Notes: generated by a model from the sequence alone, not told the origin. Shown: positions 1 through 8,661, counted from the first letter of the stretch. The stretch: 41,839 bases of DNA from Campylobacteraceae bacterium (GCA_027050775.1 JALUBH010000002.1:1-41839); one strand, 5' to 3'. Translations and numbers: made by a program.

Positions 1-42
1 TGCTAATTGTTTTTTTAACTCTTTGTGGTTGATTAAGCTCAT
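1..42 (-). CDS. IS256-family transposase, N-terminal 14 residues (partial)
   Basis: An ATG at 40-42 (minus strand) opens a frame reading MSLINHKELKKQLA before the window ends. An AAAGGA Shine-Dalgarno sequence sits about 7 bases upstream, and the IS terminal repeat lies about 60 bases further out, as expected for the 5' end of an IS256-type transposase gene. Too little protein is visible to identify the family from its residues alone; the call rests on the terminal repeat and its match to the element at the right edge. Confidence 0.55.
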   Translation of the reverse strand, partial: MSLINHKELKKQLA

Positions 43-127
43 GTGTAAATCCTTTGAAATAATTCACTTGGTTAGTTTATCAAATGAATCTAGTTTTTAA
101 GGTTTACACAGTTAGATTTACAGTCTC
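1..127 (-). mobile_element. IS256-family element, right end only (truncated by window edge)
   Basis: Read on the minus strand, an IS256-type terminal inverted repeat begins at 127 with GAGACTGTAAATC and continues to about 101 with AACTGTGTAAACC. It is followed inward by a transposase start codon at 40-42. Over 27 positions this repeat matches the one starting at 41394 at 23, so the two are probably opposite ends of copies of the same IS. The remainder lies outside the window. The 8 bases abutting the end (128-135, TACGAAGT) would be its target duplication, which cannot be checked here. Confidence 0.75.
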
Positions 128-159
128 TACGAAGTAGAATTTTAAAATTTTTATAGGCA

Positions 160-1469
160 GGGACTGTAATAAATTCTGTGTCAACACCTAATTGCTCCTA
201 AGATTATATCATAAATTCAAGGCATCTTTTAGCCTCTCTTTAAAATAAATATTAAGCTGAGAAATAGTCAGGCTCCAATTTCTAATTGGCATAGTCCATT
301 TTTTCTCAGCATTTTGTATGCCGGCAAACAGTAATTTGAGAAGACTATTATCATTAGGGAAAGCACCTTTGGTTTTTGTTAAAGTTCTAAATTGTCTATG
401 AACTGACTCAATAATATTGGTAGTATAAATAACTCTTCTAATAGGCTCTGCATATTTGAAGTAATTTGATAAATTATCCCACTTGTTCCTCCAGGATTCA
501 AATACTATAGGGTATCTTTTGCCCCATTTTTCTTCAAGTTTATCAAGTTCAATTTCTGCCTCTTCTTTAGTAAAAGCCTGATACACTTTTTGAGTTCGTT
601 GGCAAATTGTTTTTGATATTTAGAACCTATATATTTCAGGCTATTGCGTATCTGGTGAACTATGCAAAGTTGTACTTCGGTTTGTGGAAATACAGAGTTT
701 ATAGCTTAAGGAAAGCCTTTTAATCCATCTACTGAAGCTATGAGTATATCTTTAACACCACGGTTTTGTAAATCAGTAAGAACCTGTAACCAGAACTTAG
801 CACCTTCACTCTCATTTAAGTATAATCCTAATATCTCTTTTTTACCTTCAAGATTTACTCCAAGAACAGTATAAAATGCCTTGGTTATATAAGTGCCTTC
901 TTCTCTTACTTTGTAGTGTATGGCGTCAAGATAGACAAATGGATATATTGTGTTTAAAGGTCTTTTTCTCCACTCCTCAAGCTTTGGTATCAGCTTATCT
1001 GTTATTGTCGTAATAGCTTGCTTGGAAAAGTGTACACCATACATATCTTCAATATGATCAGATATTTGTGAATAGCTATTGCCTAGTGCAAATAATGAAA
1101 GCATTTTAGATTCAAGTTCATCACTCATATGAGTTTGATTTTTCTTTACTATTTCTGGTCTAAAGCTACCATTTCTATCTCTTGGAGTATCTAATTCAAA
1201 TGTTCCACTCTCTGATTTCATTGTTTTGGAAGTTGTGCCATTTTTACGGTTTCTTTCCAAATCTTTAGATAGGTGAGTTTCTAACTCTGCTTGGAGTGCC
1301 ATCTCTGTGAGTTGTTTAATAAGTGGAGTTAAGGCACCATCTTTTCCTCCGATGCCTTTACCAGCTTTTAGTTGTGCAGCAAAATCTTCTACATCTATTT
1401 CTATTTTCATTTGTAAATCCTTCTGTGTTTAGTATTTTATCTAATTGACACAGAATTATTTACACTCCC
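160..1469 (-). mobile_element. Complete IS256-family insertion sequence with 8-bp target duplication
   Basis: Terminal inverted repeats of about 25 bp lie at 160-184 (plus strand, GGGACTGTAATAAATTC...) and 1445-1469 (minus strand, GGGAGTGTAAATAATTC...), matching at 22 of 25 positions. The 8-bp sequence TATAGGCA directly flanks the element on both sides (152-159 and 1470-1477), so this is an intact insertion of 1310 bp. Size, repeat type, 8-bp duplication and DDE transposase all fit the IS256 (mutator-like) family. The single transposase gene is broken, so the copy should be immobile unless helped in trans. It lies only 32 bp from the truncated IS at 1-127. Confidence 0.93.
209..1410 (-). pseudogene. 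IS256-family transposase, broken by one nonsense codon and one frameshift
   Basis: Two fragments make up one transposase. The N-terminal part (706-1410, 234 aa, ATG start) carries D162 (YLDAIHYK) and D228 (SVDGLKGF). The C-terminal part (209-586) carries the third acidic residue in a NIIES motif. Between them the frame continues as family-like AINSVFPQTEVQLCIVHQIRN, directly after a TAA at about 706-708 where the family has Glu (GFPEAIN). Near 587 one base is missing in AAAAAGTGTAT, shifting the frame before VYQAFTKEEAE. Restoring these two single-base changes would give about 400 aa, the usual IS256 transposase length. The GTG start that opens the second fragment is therefore an artefact of the frameshift, not a gene start. 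Confidence 0.92.
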
Positions 1470-1471
1470 TA

Positions 1472-1502
1472 TAGGCATGGGCGCTTGTTTACCCCATGCC
1501 TA
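1472..1502. repeat. 10-bp-stem hairpin at the IS insertion point
   Basis: TAGGCATGGG (1472-1481) pairs perfectly with CCCATGCCTA (1493-1502) across an 11-base loop. The right arm overlaps a perfect 14-bp palindrome, CTACTTTAAAGTAG (1500-1513). The IS target duplication TATAGGCA includes the outer part of the left arm. It lies downstream of flgS and could be an RNA 3' structure, but there is no T-run to support intrinsic termination. Confidence 0.6.
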
Positions 1503-1577
1503 CTTTAAAGTAGCGACTCGTAACATAGTATTTTTGTGTTTTTTACTTAGCTTGTTTCTATGGCTATAAGCGATGAA

Positions 1578-2597
1578 CTATTTTGATAATTTTATAAGGA
1601 ATTTTTTTGGATTTTTTTCTAGTTCAATAGTGCCGTTGTGTGCTTTTACTATCTGCGAAGCGAGCGCCAATCCTAAACCATTTCCTTTTACTTTTGTGGT
1701 TTTAAATGGTTCAAATAGTATATTTTCATCTTCTATATCTTTACCATTGTCAGCAATAGTGAAAATATGATAATTTTCATCTTCTATGTAGTTTATCTCC
1801 ACTACTCCATTTTTATTTTCACAATCTTCTATCGCATCTATCGCATTGAATATGAAGTTTTGAAATACCAAACTTAGCAGCTCAAAATCACCCTTAATCT
1901 GGTTTGTTTTTAGATTAAATATAAAATCAATATCTTTAGAATAGGTATAAAATGATATAGACTGCTCTATCTCTTGGGCTAAATCATCTAGATTAAAGAG
2001 ATTTTTCTCTACATGTAGACCTTTTGTAAAGAGAAGTGTTGCTTTTATGATTCTTTCAACTCTCCAGATGGATTTTCTCATTTCAAGCACTATAGGCTTT
2101 GTTTTTATATCAACTTTTTTAAAGAGAGTGGATGCCAAAAGAGAAACTGAACCTATGGGATTTCTTATCTCGTGTGAAAGGTGTGCTGCTACTTGCCCCA
2201 TAGATATCAATCTCTCTTGTCTTTTTTCTTCGGTTATGTCTGTAGCACTAATGATAGTTTTTTGCGCTTGTTTTACTATTTTTATGATAAAGTATAAGTC
2301 TTTATATTTTATCTCTTTTGAGTCTCTGTTTTTTAGTATAATTTTTAAAAGCCCGTCTAATTTCTTTGCTTCAGAGTTTTGTAAAAACAGTTCACTATTT
2401 TCATCTATCACCCAAAGAGCATTTGGCTGGACTTCTATGATCTGCTCTAAAAAATTTTGTAAAGATGAGTAGGAGGCATTTAATTTTTTATACTCGTTTT
2501 CTATGACATAAGTTTGGTTTATCAGATCGTCGAGACCTTTTTTAAAGGTCTCTTTTTCATCTGTATTTAAAGAATTTAGTAAGTTTTCATCTATCAT
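1578..2597 (-). CDS. flgS: FlgS-like cytoplasmic sensor histidine kinase (flagellar two-component system)
   Basis: This 339-aa protein has no membrane segment. An N-terminal helical region and a PAS-like sensor (about 1-125) precede a HisKA dimerisation helix with phospho-accepting H142 in SHEIRNP. A HATPase domain follows, with N-box N251, G1 box DNG at 283-285 and G2 box GNGLGLA at 305-311. The soluble layout and N-terminal text (LINQTYVIENEYK) match my recollection of Campylobacter/Helicobacter FlgS, which phosphorylates the NtrC-type regulator FlgR to switch on sigma-54-dependent rod and hook genes. No response regulator lies beside it, which is normal for flgS. It sits downstream of sdhE in the same direction but has a TATAAT of its own. 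No Shine-Dalgarno sequence is evident before its ATG. Kinase certain; FlgS assignment likely. Confidence 0.78.
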   Translation of the reverse strand: MIDENLLNSLNTDEKETFKKGLDDLINQTYVIENEYKKLNASYSSLQNFLEQIIEVQPNALWVIDENSELFLQNSEAKKLDGLLKIILKNRDSKEIKYKDLYFIIKIVKQAQKTIISATDITEEKRQERLISMGQVAAHLSHEIRNPIGSVSLLASTLFKKVDIKTKPIVLEMRKSIWRVERIIKATLLFTKGLHVEKNLFNLDDLAQEIEQSISFYTYSKDIDFIFNLKTNQIKGDFELLSLVFQNFIFNAIDAIEDCENKNGVVEINYIEDENYHIFTIADNGKDIEDENILFEPFKTTKVKGNGLGLALASQIVKAHNGTIELEKNPKKFLIKLSK

Positions 2598-2624
2598 TTT
2601 GGCTAATCTTTTTAGCCTATTATA
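2595..2624 (-). promoter_or_regulatory. flgS promoter -10 and hairpin abutting the start codon
   Basis: On the minus strand TATAAT (2619-2624) is followed almost directly by a 6-bp stem: GGCTAA (2612-2617 read in reverse) pairs with TTAGCC (2601-2606) across a 5-base loop, ending four bases before the flgS ATG. There is no Shine-Dalgarno sequence between hairpin and ATG. The hairpin could be a protein-binding operator, a weak end for sdhABE transcripts, or the 5' end of the flgS mRNA. Confidence 0.45.
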
Positions 2625-2633
2625 CTAAATATT

Positions 2634-3512
2634 CTATGCAAAGTCCACTTTGGCGATATTGTGTTTTATGCCCAATTTCTCAGGGCTAATTCCAAGAGCA
2701 AGTCCAACCATCTGAGGCATGTGAAGTATAGGGATAGATACATCTTGCCCCATCTCTTTACTGATACTTTTTTGTTGAACATCAAGTCTTAAGTGACAAA
2801 GAGGACAGGGTGTTACCATGGTATCTGCATTGTTTTCTATGGCATCAAGCATAGCATTGCCTGAAATCCTATTTGCTGTCTTTGGTGCTTGAAGCTCTAC
2901 ATGAAAACCGCAACATTTGTTTTTATGTCCATACTCAACGCTGTGACCACCAAGTGCTATGATGAGTCTATCCAGTGAAGTTGGCTTATATGGATCTTCA
3001 TTTCCATTTGATGAGCCGTGAACTTTTTGCGGCCTTATGTTATGACAACCGTAAAAAGGTGCGATATATAAGTTTTTAAGAGGATTTTTTACTCTTGAAG
3101 CTATGGCATCTATACCAAAATCATCAATAAGAGCATATAAAAAGTGCTTTATCTGTGAAGTTCCCTTATACTCTAAACCTACTTCTTTTAATTTTGCATT
3201 AACTCTATCTTTTAGCTTTTCATCATTATCAAGCCTGTATTTTGCGGTTGCTAGATTTAGCTGGCAAGTGTTGCAAACTGTGACTATAGTGAGTCCTCTT
3301 TTTTCAGCATAACATATATTTCTTGCATTCAAAACCAAAGAGAGAAAATCATCATAATCTTGCATATGAGAAGCTCCGCAACAGGTTGCTTCCACAAGCT
3401 CTACTAATTCTATACCGAGAGCTTCAGCAATCGCTAGAGTGGATTGCATAAGCTCAGGTGTACTCTGTTTTGGTGTGCAACCTACAAAAAATGCGTATTT
3501 TAAATTTTTCAT
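2634..3512 (-). CDS. sdhE: Type E succinate:quinone reductase / fumarate reductase, CCG-domain subunit
   Basis: This 292-aa protein has two cysteine-rich CCG domains, like heterodisulfide reductase HdrB. Domain 1 has C12, C44-C45 (TCCGA), C80 and C83; domain 2 has C156, C200-C201 (KCCGF), C236 and C239. In type E succinate dehydrogenases and in the Wolinella/Campylobacter methylmenaquinol:fumarate reductase, such a subunit replaces the usual haem-bearing membrane anchors. It attaches the complex to the membrane and is thought to pass electrons between quinone and the Fe-S subunit. It is the last gene of sdhABE, 9 bp after sdhB. No transmembrane helix is evident, which fits peripheral attachment. 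Confidence 0.85.
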   Translation of the reverse strand: MKNLKYAFFVGCTPKQSTPELMQSTLAIAEALGIELVELVEATCCGASHMQDYDDFLSLVLNARNICYAEKRGLTIVTVCNTCQLNLATAKYRLDNDEKLKDRVNAKLKEVGLEYKGTSQIKHFLYALIDDFGIDAIASRVKNPLKNLYIAPFYGCHNIRPQKVHGSSNGNEDPYKPTSLDRLIIALGGHSVEYGHKNKCCGFHVELQAPKTANRISGNAMLDAIENNADTMVTPCPLCHLRLDVQQKSISKEMGQDVSIPILHMPQMVGLALGISPEKLGIKHNIAKVDFA

Positions 3513-3521
3513 AAAGCTTCC

Positions 3522-4502
3522 TTACTTAAATTTTACTGTTGATGAGCTTTTGATGAGTTTGTCCACCTCATCAAGTTTTTGTGATTTTGGCATTTGCCAA
3601 GGCATTATTAACTTTCCATTTTTAAACATATGCAGGGCTTCAGGCACATGTTTTAATACTCCAAGATTTCCTTCAGAATATCTGACGAGCTCGCCTTCAT
3701 CTAAAAAGCCATGTTTTTTTATAGAGTCTTTGAAGCCGACAGCATGTCTAGTGGCGACATTGTCTGTTGCCATATTTTCTTCAAATATTTGATTATGCAG
3801 TTTTGTTATTTTATCTATCGGTGAAAGATCTTTTGGGCAAGCTTCGGCACACTCGTAACACTTGACACAGTCCCATACACCTTTGCCTTCTTGATTTACG
3901 ATATCAAGTCTGTCTCGTTTGGCATTATCTCTTACATCAGCATTAAATCTAAATGCCTTTAAAAGTGCAGCAGGTCCTATATAGTCGCCATTTACTTGAA
4001 CAGAAGGACAGGCATAAAAGCAATTTCCACATTGGATGCAGTAGTCGGCTTCATCCAATTTGTCTGCTTCGTTTCCACTTATGATGTATTCTGATTTTGG
4101 ATGGGCATCTATCTCTGCGATGAGATAAGGTTTGACACTGCTGTATTTATGCCAAAATCTTTCTTTATCTACCACCATATCTTTTATGGCTTGTTTCATA
4201 TCTTGTGGTTCAAAGACCAATTTATAACCAAATATTTCTATAAGGTCAAAAACTCTTTCCTTGCATGAAAGTACAGGTTTGTTGTTGACTTTTATAGCGC
4301 AACTTCCACAAATACCATGCCTGCAACTCCTTCTGTAACTAAAACTCCCATCTTTTTCCCACTTTATTTTGTTAAGAATATCGAGCACAACTTCATCTTG
4401 AGCAACATCAAATGAGTAGTCTTCATAATATGGAAGTTTATCAACTTCTTTGTTGTATCTGAAAACTTTAAAATTTACTCTTTTTATATCATAATTTTTC
4501 AT
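3522..4502 (-). CDS. sdhB: Succinate dehydrogenase/fumarate reductase iron-sulfur subunit (type E)
   Basis: This 326-aa subunit carries electrons between the SdhA flavin and SdhE. The N-terminal plant-type ferredoxin domain has 2Fe-2S ligands C60, C65, C68 and C80 (CRHGICGSC). The C-terminal domain has two complete CxxCxxCxxxCP motifs, C155/158/161/165 and C212/215/218/222. Classical enzymes lack one cysteine of the second set and build a 3Fe-4S cluster; the full set suggests two 4Fe-4S clusters, as described for archaeal type E enzymes. The tail beyond about residue 240 is longer than in E. coli SdhB. It follows sdhA after 9 bp. Confidence 0.93.
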   Translation of the reverse strand: MKNYDIKRVNFKVFRYNKEVDKLPYYEDYSFDVAQDEVVLDILNKIKWEKDGSFSYRRSCRHGICGSCAIKVNNKPVLSCKERVFDLIEIFGYKLVFEPQDMKQAIKDMVVDKERFWHKYSSVKPYLIAEIDAHPKSEYIISGNEADKLDEADYCIQCGNCFYACPSVQVNGDYIGPAALLKAFRFNADVRDNAKRDRLDIVNQEGKGVWDCVKCYECAEACPKDLSPIDKITKLHNQIFEENMATDNVATRHAVGFKDSIKKHGFLDEGELVRYSEGNLGVLKHVPEALHMFKNGKLIMPWQMPKSQKLDEVDKLIKSSSTVKFK

Positions 4503-4511
4503 TTTTTAGTC

Positions 4512-6242
4512 CTAGTATGTTCGTTCTGTCGGCTTGTATTTGCCAATTGTTACAGGTTTATAGTCGATTTTTACACTGCCATCTTCATTTAGATAGCAAT
4601 ATGTGTGATTTAGAAAGTTCTCATCATCTCTTTTTGGAAAGTCATCTCTAAAATGTGAGCCTCTACTCTCTTTTCTTAAAATTGCCCCTTCAACTATAAA
4701 AGTTGAAAAGTCAAGCATGTGACCTAATTCTATGGCTTCTTGAAGATCCGTATTAAATACTTTTGATCTATCATCAATACCAACATTTTTATATCTTTCT
4801 TTTAGTTTTTTGATAATCTCTTTTTGCTTTAGAAGCTTTTCTTCAGTCCTAAATACCCCTGCATTTTCAGTCATCGTTTTTTGCAATTCACTTCTTAACT
4901 TAGGTACTCTTTCACTGCCGCAAGATGATATAAGTCCGTCTATCTCTTTTAGCATGGCTGCTGCATCATTTATATCAGGTTCTTTGTGTGTAAGAAATTT
5001 GTTTTTCTCTAGATCTTCAATTATAGTCTGCCCAACATGGCGTCCGTAAAATACTGCTTCGAGCAGTGAATTCGCTCCTAGTCTGTTTGCGCCGTGAACA
5101 CTTACGCAAGCACACTCTCCAGCAGCATAGAAACTTTTGATATTATGTTCTATGTCATATCTCACCCTGCCGTGGACATCTGTTGGAATTCCACCCATCG
5201 AATAGTGAGCGGTTGGTGCTATTAAGATGGGTTCTTTTATCATATCTAGCCCTAAAAAAGTCAATGCAAGGTCCCTAAGTTCAGGAAGTCTTGACATAAT
5301 TTTTTCAGCTCCTAAGTGGGTTAGATCAAGATATACTGCATCTTTATCTTTCCCTACTCCTTTACCTGCTAAAATCTCTCTTGTGATAGATCTACTAACC
5401 AAATCCCTTGGTCCTAATTCCATCTTTTCCGGTGCATATTTTTCCATAAATCTCTCACCATCAGAGTTAAAGAGTCTTCCTCCTTCCCCTCTTGCTGCTT
5501 CACTGATGAGTATGCCGGTACCCGCTAGTCCTGTTGGGTGAAACTGTACAAATTCCATATCCTTAAGAGGAATTCCCCTTCTAGCAACTATAGAGAGCCC
5601 ATCACCTGTGTTTGCATGAGCATTGGAGTTTATGGCATAACTTCTAGCATACCCCCCTGTGGCAAAGAGTATAGCCTTTGCATAAAATATGCCTTTTTGA
5701 CCGGTTTTTATATTGTAGGCAACAACTCCACTAACGATTTTTTCTTCATTTCCACTATATATGATATCTGCGACATACCACTCGTCCCAAAACTCAACAC
5801 CATCTCTTTGTGCTTGTTCAAAAAGTGTTTGAAGAAGTGTTAAGCCAGTTCTGTCTTTTGCATAGCAAGTTCTTGGAAATGATTGCCCGCCAAAAGGTCT
5901 TTGTGCTATCGTTCCATCTTTTTCTCTGCTAAATGCGGCTCCCATGTGCTCAACCCATCTTATAGTTTCGGGCGCACTACTACACATAAGTTCAACTGCC
6001 TCTTGATTTGCAAGATAATCACTACCTTTTATAGTGTCAAATATATGAGATTGTGTGCTGTCATCACCCTTTAATGCAGCATTTATACCACCTTGTGCAG
6101 CCCCAGAATGGCTTCTGAGTGGGTGAAGTTTTGTTAAAACACATACATGTTTACCGCGACTCTCTAGCTCTCTAGCTGCTGCAAGACCGGCAAGACCGGC
6201 ACCAACTATAACAGCATCATAACGATGAATTGAAATACCCAT
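4512..6242 (-). CDS. sdhA: Succinate dehydrogenase/fumarate reductase flavoprotein subunit
   Basis: This 576-aa protein interconverts succinate and fumarate on covalently bound FAD. Visible are the Rossmann GAGLAG at 14-19, H45 in [10 protein letters not shown] (histidyl-FAD attachment), the substrate loop HPTG with H235, R251 in ARGEGG, arginines in [11 protein letters not shown] (279-289) and HYSMGGI at 346-352. There is no twin-arginine leader, unlike the periplasmic methylmenaquinol:fumarate reductase flavoprotein of Wolinella and Campylobacter, so this enzyme should work in the cytoplasm. In an autotrophic Campylobacterote it may reduce fumarate in the reductive TCA cycle; direction cannot be read from sequence. 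It starts at ATG with an AAGGAA ribosome site and leads the sdhABE operon. Confidence 0.93.
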   Translation of the reverse strand: MGISIHRYDAVIVGAGLAGLAAARELESRGKHVCVLTKLHPLRSHSGAAQGGINAALKGDDSTQSHIFDTIKGSDYLANQEAVELMCSSAPETIRWVEHMGAAFSREKDGTIAQRPFGGQSFPRTCYAKDRTGLTLLQTLFEQAQRDGVEFWDEWYVADIIYSGNEEKIVSGVVAYNIKTGQKGIFYAKAILFATGGYARSYAINSNAHANTGDGLSIVARRGIPLKDMEFVQFHPTGLAGTGILISEAARGEGGRLFNSDGERFMEKYAPEKMELGPRDLVSRSITREILAGKGVGKDKDAVYLDLTHLGAEKIMSRLPELRDLALTFLGLDMIKEPILIAPTAHYSMGGIPTDVHGRVRYDIEHNIKSFYAAGECACVSVHGANRLGANSLLEAVFYGRHVGQTIIEDLEKNKFLTHKEPDINDAAAMLKEIDGLISSCGSERVPKLRSELQKTMTENAGVFRTEEKLLKQKEIIKKLKERYKNVGIDDRSKVFNTDLQEAIELGHMLDFSTFIVEGAILRKESRGSHFRDDFPKRDDENFLNHTYCYLNEDGSVKIDYKPVTIGKYKPTERTY

Positions 6243-6280
6243 ATAGATTTCCTTAAATTGATATTTTTGAATTTATCTTT

Positions 6281-6286
6281 ATTATA
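6281..6286 (-). promoter_or_regulatory. -10 element for the sdhABE operon
   Basis: TATAAT on the minus strand, inside an A/T-rich 94-bp intergenic region and about 39 bases before the sdhA ATG. An AAGGAA ribosome site lies near 6250. No -35 consensus is seen, which is usual for sigma-70 promoters in this phylum. Confidence 0.5.
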
Positions 6287-6336
6287 TAATTTAATATATA
6301 AAAATAAGATTTAATTAAAGTAAAAAAGTAGAATTT

Positions 6337-7215
6337 TTATATATTTAGTAGTTTTTCAAAATCTTTTAAATCATAGAGTAGAATATTTTCATCTTTTTTT
6401 GACTTTAATTCTTTTGAAAATCCACTCTTTGAAAATAGAGCATACTTATCTATCTCTAAATTTCCTACTTTGCATTTGTTTTGCAGTGAGTTAAGTACAT
6501 TTTTGCAGATTTTGCTGTTTTTCCACTTTGCTTCACCTGCTATTTTAAGATTTGTCGTTTGGATATATAGGTCTATTTCTATATTTTTATCCCAATAACT
6601 GCCGGATGAGATTATATCTTTATAGTTTTTTGCTATAAGCTGATTGGATAATTTTTCAAACTCTAGGCTTATAAATTTTTCCAAGTGTTGGCTTATAGAA
6701 GTTAGAGATATTTTATTTTCATTTTTTAATTCTTGTGCTATAAAAGTGAACCAAAATCTAGTGAAATTATTTTTTATATGTATTTTGTCTTGTATTTTAT
6801 ATCTTCTTAAGGATTTTTTTATTGGCTGTTTTTGAGATCTTTCAAGAGGTTTTTCTCTACTTGTTTCTTTTTGAATTAGACCAATCTCAAAAAGAAACCT
6901 AAAGAGTTCTCTGCCTTTGGTTTGGGGTATATTCTCTTTTGTGTAGACTTTGTAATTCTTTCTATCTCCTTTTGAGAGCCTTGTCAATATCTTTTCGATC
7001 AACTCTTGGTTTTCTTTTGAGCTATCATATACAAAATACTTCTTAAGTGTCTCTATCTTCTCAATTATCTCTTTTTCTATGATGGTAGATAAATCCTTTG
7101 AGAGGTTTAACTGTTTTTCAAGAGGGTAGCCATCAAAAATTGAATAATAAGAGATTAAATCTTCTATATCTAAATATGGAAATCTTTTATAAAAATCTTT
7201 AAAAGTTAAAACCAA
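6337..7215 (-). CDS. Uncharacterised protein with PD-(D/E)XK nuclease-like C-terminus (resembles DUF234)
   Basis: This 292-aa soluble protein is not securely recognised. Residues 1-140 are helical and charged. The C-terminal half has a restriction-nuclease-like pattern: E185/E187 in an N-terminal helix, SGSYWDK at 204-210, D215 in EIDL, and E228-x-K230 in GEAKW. This resembles DUF234, the C-terminal domain of archaeal-type (DEXX-box) ATPases, but no P-loop is present here. It begins with TTG at 7213-7215, directly after and in frame with the TAA of trkH, so the start is fixed by that stop. The Shine-Dalgarno sequence is weak (GGAAAAA) and trkAH coupling is likely. The role is unknown; a nucleic-acid role is only inference. 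Confidence 0.6.
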   Translation of the reverse strand: MVLTFKDFYKRFPYLDIEDLISYYSIFDGYPLEKQLNLSKDLSTIIEKEIIEKIETLKKYFVYDSSKENQELIEKILTRLSKGDRKNYKVYTKENIPQTKGRELFRFLFEIGLIQKETSREKPLERSQKQPIKKSLRRYKIQDKIHIKNNFTRFWFTFIAQELKNENKISLTSISQHLEKFISLEFEKLSNQLIAKNYKDIISSGSYWDKNIEIDLYIQTTNLKIAGEAKWKNSKICKNVLNSLQNKCKVGNLEIDKYALFSKSGFSKELKSKKDENILLYDLKDFEKLLNI

Positions 7216-8661
7216 TTAAAACTTTTTCCAAAATGTTTTACTTAACATTATAAAGACAGTATAGCACTCTAATCTTCCTATTATCATGGCAATTGAGAGT
7301 ACGATTTTGTCGTACCACGCATAAAAGGTGTAGTTTTCAGCCGGACCTACCAAAGAGAAACCAGGTCCCACATTGCCAACAGTTGTCATAGCTGTACTTA
7401 TTGAAGTCATTTCATCGTATCCTCTTGCATATAGATAAATCATGACAAAAAATATAGTCAACATGTAGAGTGAGAAAAAACCAAAGATAGAACTTATTAT
7501 ATTGCTTTTGATAGGTTTTTCATCGATAAAAATTGAGATGATAGAGTCTGGTTTGATGGCTCTTCTGATCTCTAATGATATATTTTTAAAGAAGATTATG
7601 TATCTTATAACTTTCGGACCACCTGCAGTTGAGCCTGCATTGGCTCCTATAATCATAGCAACCAATACAAGAGCTATGGAAGCATTACCCCATGTAGAGT
7701 AGTCCGTAGAGGCAAAACCAGTAGTTGTCATTATAGAAGATATAGTAAAAGTAGAGTTCATGAAATCCTGATATAGTGTAGAAAATCCATTAAAGTGAGC
7801 AAAAGTGAGTAGCAAAGAGAGAGCCGCTACCAAAAATAGATACCACTTTACCTCTTCTAAATTGTAGCTTTTCAGACCCCCACTTAAAAACCGTATATGA
7901 GCTAAAAAGTTCATGCCTGAGATCACCATAAAAAATATAGTAGTCCACATTATTCCATCGTTATTCATCCAAAAACCAAGAGAGTTGTTTTTTGTAGAAA
8001 AACCTCCTGTAGATACTGTTGCAAAAGCTTGATTGACAGCATCAAACCAGTTCATACCAAAAAATTTCAAGCATAGTATATTTGCTATTGTTATGAGTAG
8101 GTATACTCCCCATAGTTTGCTTGCAGTGTCTTTTATGCGTGGTGTGATTTTATCGGTAGAGATACCTGTTGATTCGGCCTTAAAGAGACTAAGCGAGCCA
8201 CTTGGATTGATAAGAGGAAATAGTCCGACTCCTAAGACTATGATACCCATACCTCCTATCCAGTGCATAAGACTTCTGTGCAAAAGTATATTTCTAGGCA
8301 GATCTTCTATGTCGCTAAATACTGTAGCCCCAGTTGTTGTAAATCCACTAATTGCTTCAAAAAAAGCACTTGAAAAGTCTATGCCGGTTTGTAAAAAAAG
8401 AGGAAGAGCGCCTCCAATCCCTAAAAGTATCCATATGAGATTTACGGATACTATACTCTCCTTCATGCCAAAAGACATTTTGTAGTTTTTTAGAGAGAGA
8501 AAAATTATGATATTAAGTAGTAAAAGTGAAGATATGGCGATAAAGGTGCTATCTATATTTTCATAGTCAAGATAGCCTAATCCTACAGGAACCAAAAAAA
8601 GCAGAAAAACAACAATTCCCACTGCTGAAGTAAACTTTAATATGCTTTTTATGTTTACCAT
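7216..8661 (-). CDS. trkH: TrkH-family potassium uptake channel subunit
   Basis: This 481-aa polytopic inner-membrane protein has four glycine-containing pore repeats, for example GFTTTGATV, TVSTGGFST, TTTGFAST and TVGNVGPGF. Those loops form the K+ selectivity filter in the TrkH/KtrB family. It partners with the NAD-binding regulator TrkA encoded directly upstream; the trkA TGA and trkH ATG overlap as TGATG at 8659-8663, so translation is probably coupled. Length is normal for TrkH. It takes up potassium in response to turgor and internal K+ state. Confidence 0.93.
   Translation of the reverse strand: MVNIKSILKFTSAVGIVVFLLFLVPVGLGYLDYENIDSTFIAISSLLLLNIIIFLSLKNYKMSFGMKESIVSVNLIWILLGIGGALPLFLQTGIDFSSAFFEAISGFTTTGATVFSDIEDLPRNILLHRSLMHWIGGMGIIVLGVGLFPLINPSGSLSLFKAESTGISTDKITPRIKDTASKLWGVYLLITIANILCLKFFGMNWFDAVNQAFATVSTGGFSTKNNSLGFWMNNDGIMWTTIFFMVISGMNFLAHIRFLSGGLKSYNLEEVKWYLFLVAALSLLLTFAHFNGFSTLYQDFMNSTFTISSIMTTTGFASTDYSTWGNASIALVLVAMIIGANAGSTAGGPKVIRYIIFFKNISLEIRRAIKPDSIISIFIDEKPIKSNIISSIFGFFSLYMLTIFFVMIYLYARGYDEMTSISTAMTTVGNVGPGFSLVGPAENYTFYAWYDKIVLSIAMIIGRLECYTVFIMLSKTFWKKF

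Noticed and set aside
209-586. Independent small transposase gene starting at GTG 586
   Set aside because: It is the C-terminal part of the frameshifted IS256 transposase; the GTG is a Val codon in the restored frame.
7213-8661. TrkH fused by readthrough to the nuclease-like protein
   Set aside because: The TAA is clean, TrkH is full length without the extension and nothing suggests recoding; adjacency in frame can be chance (1 in 3).
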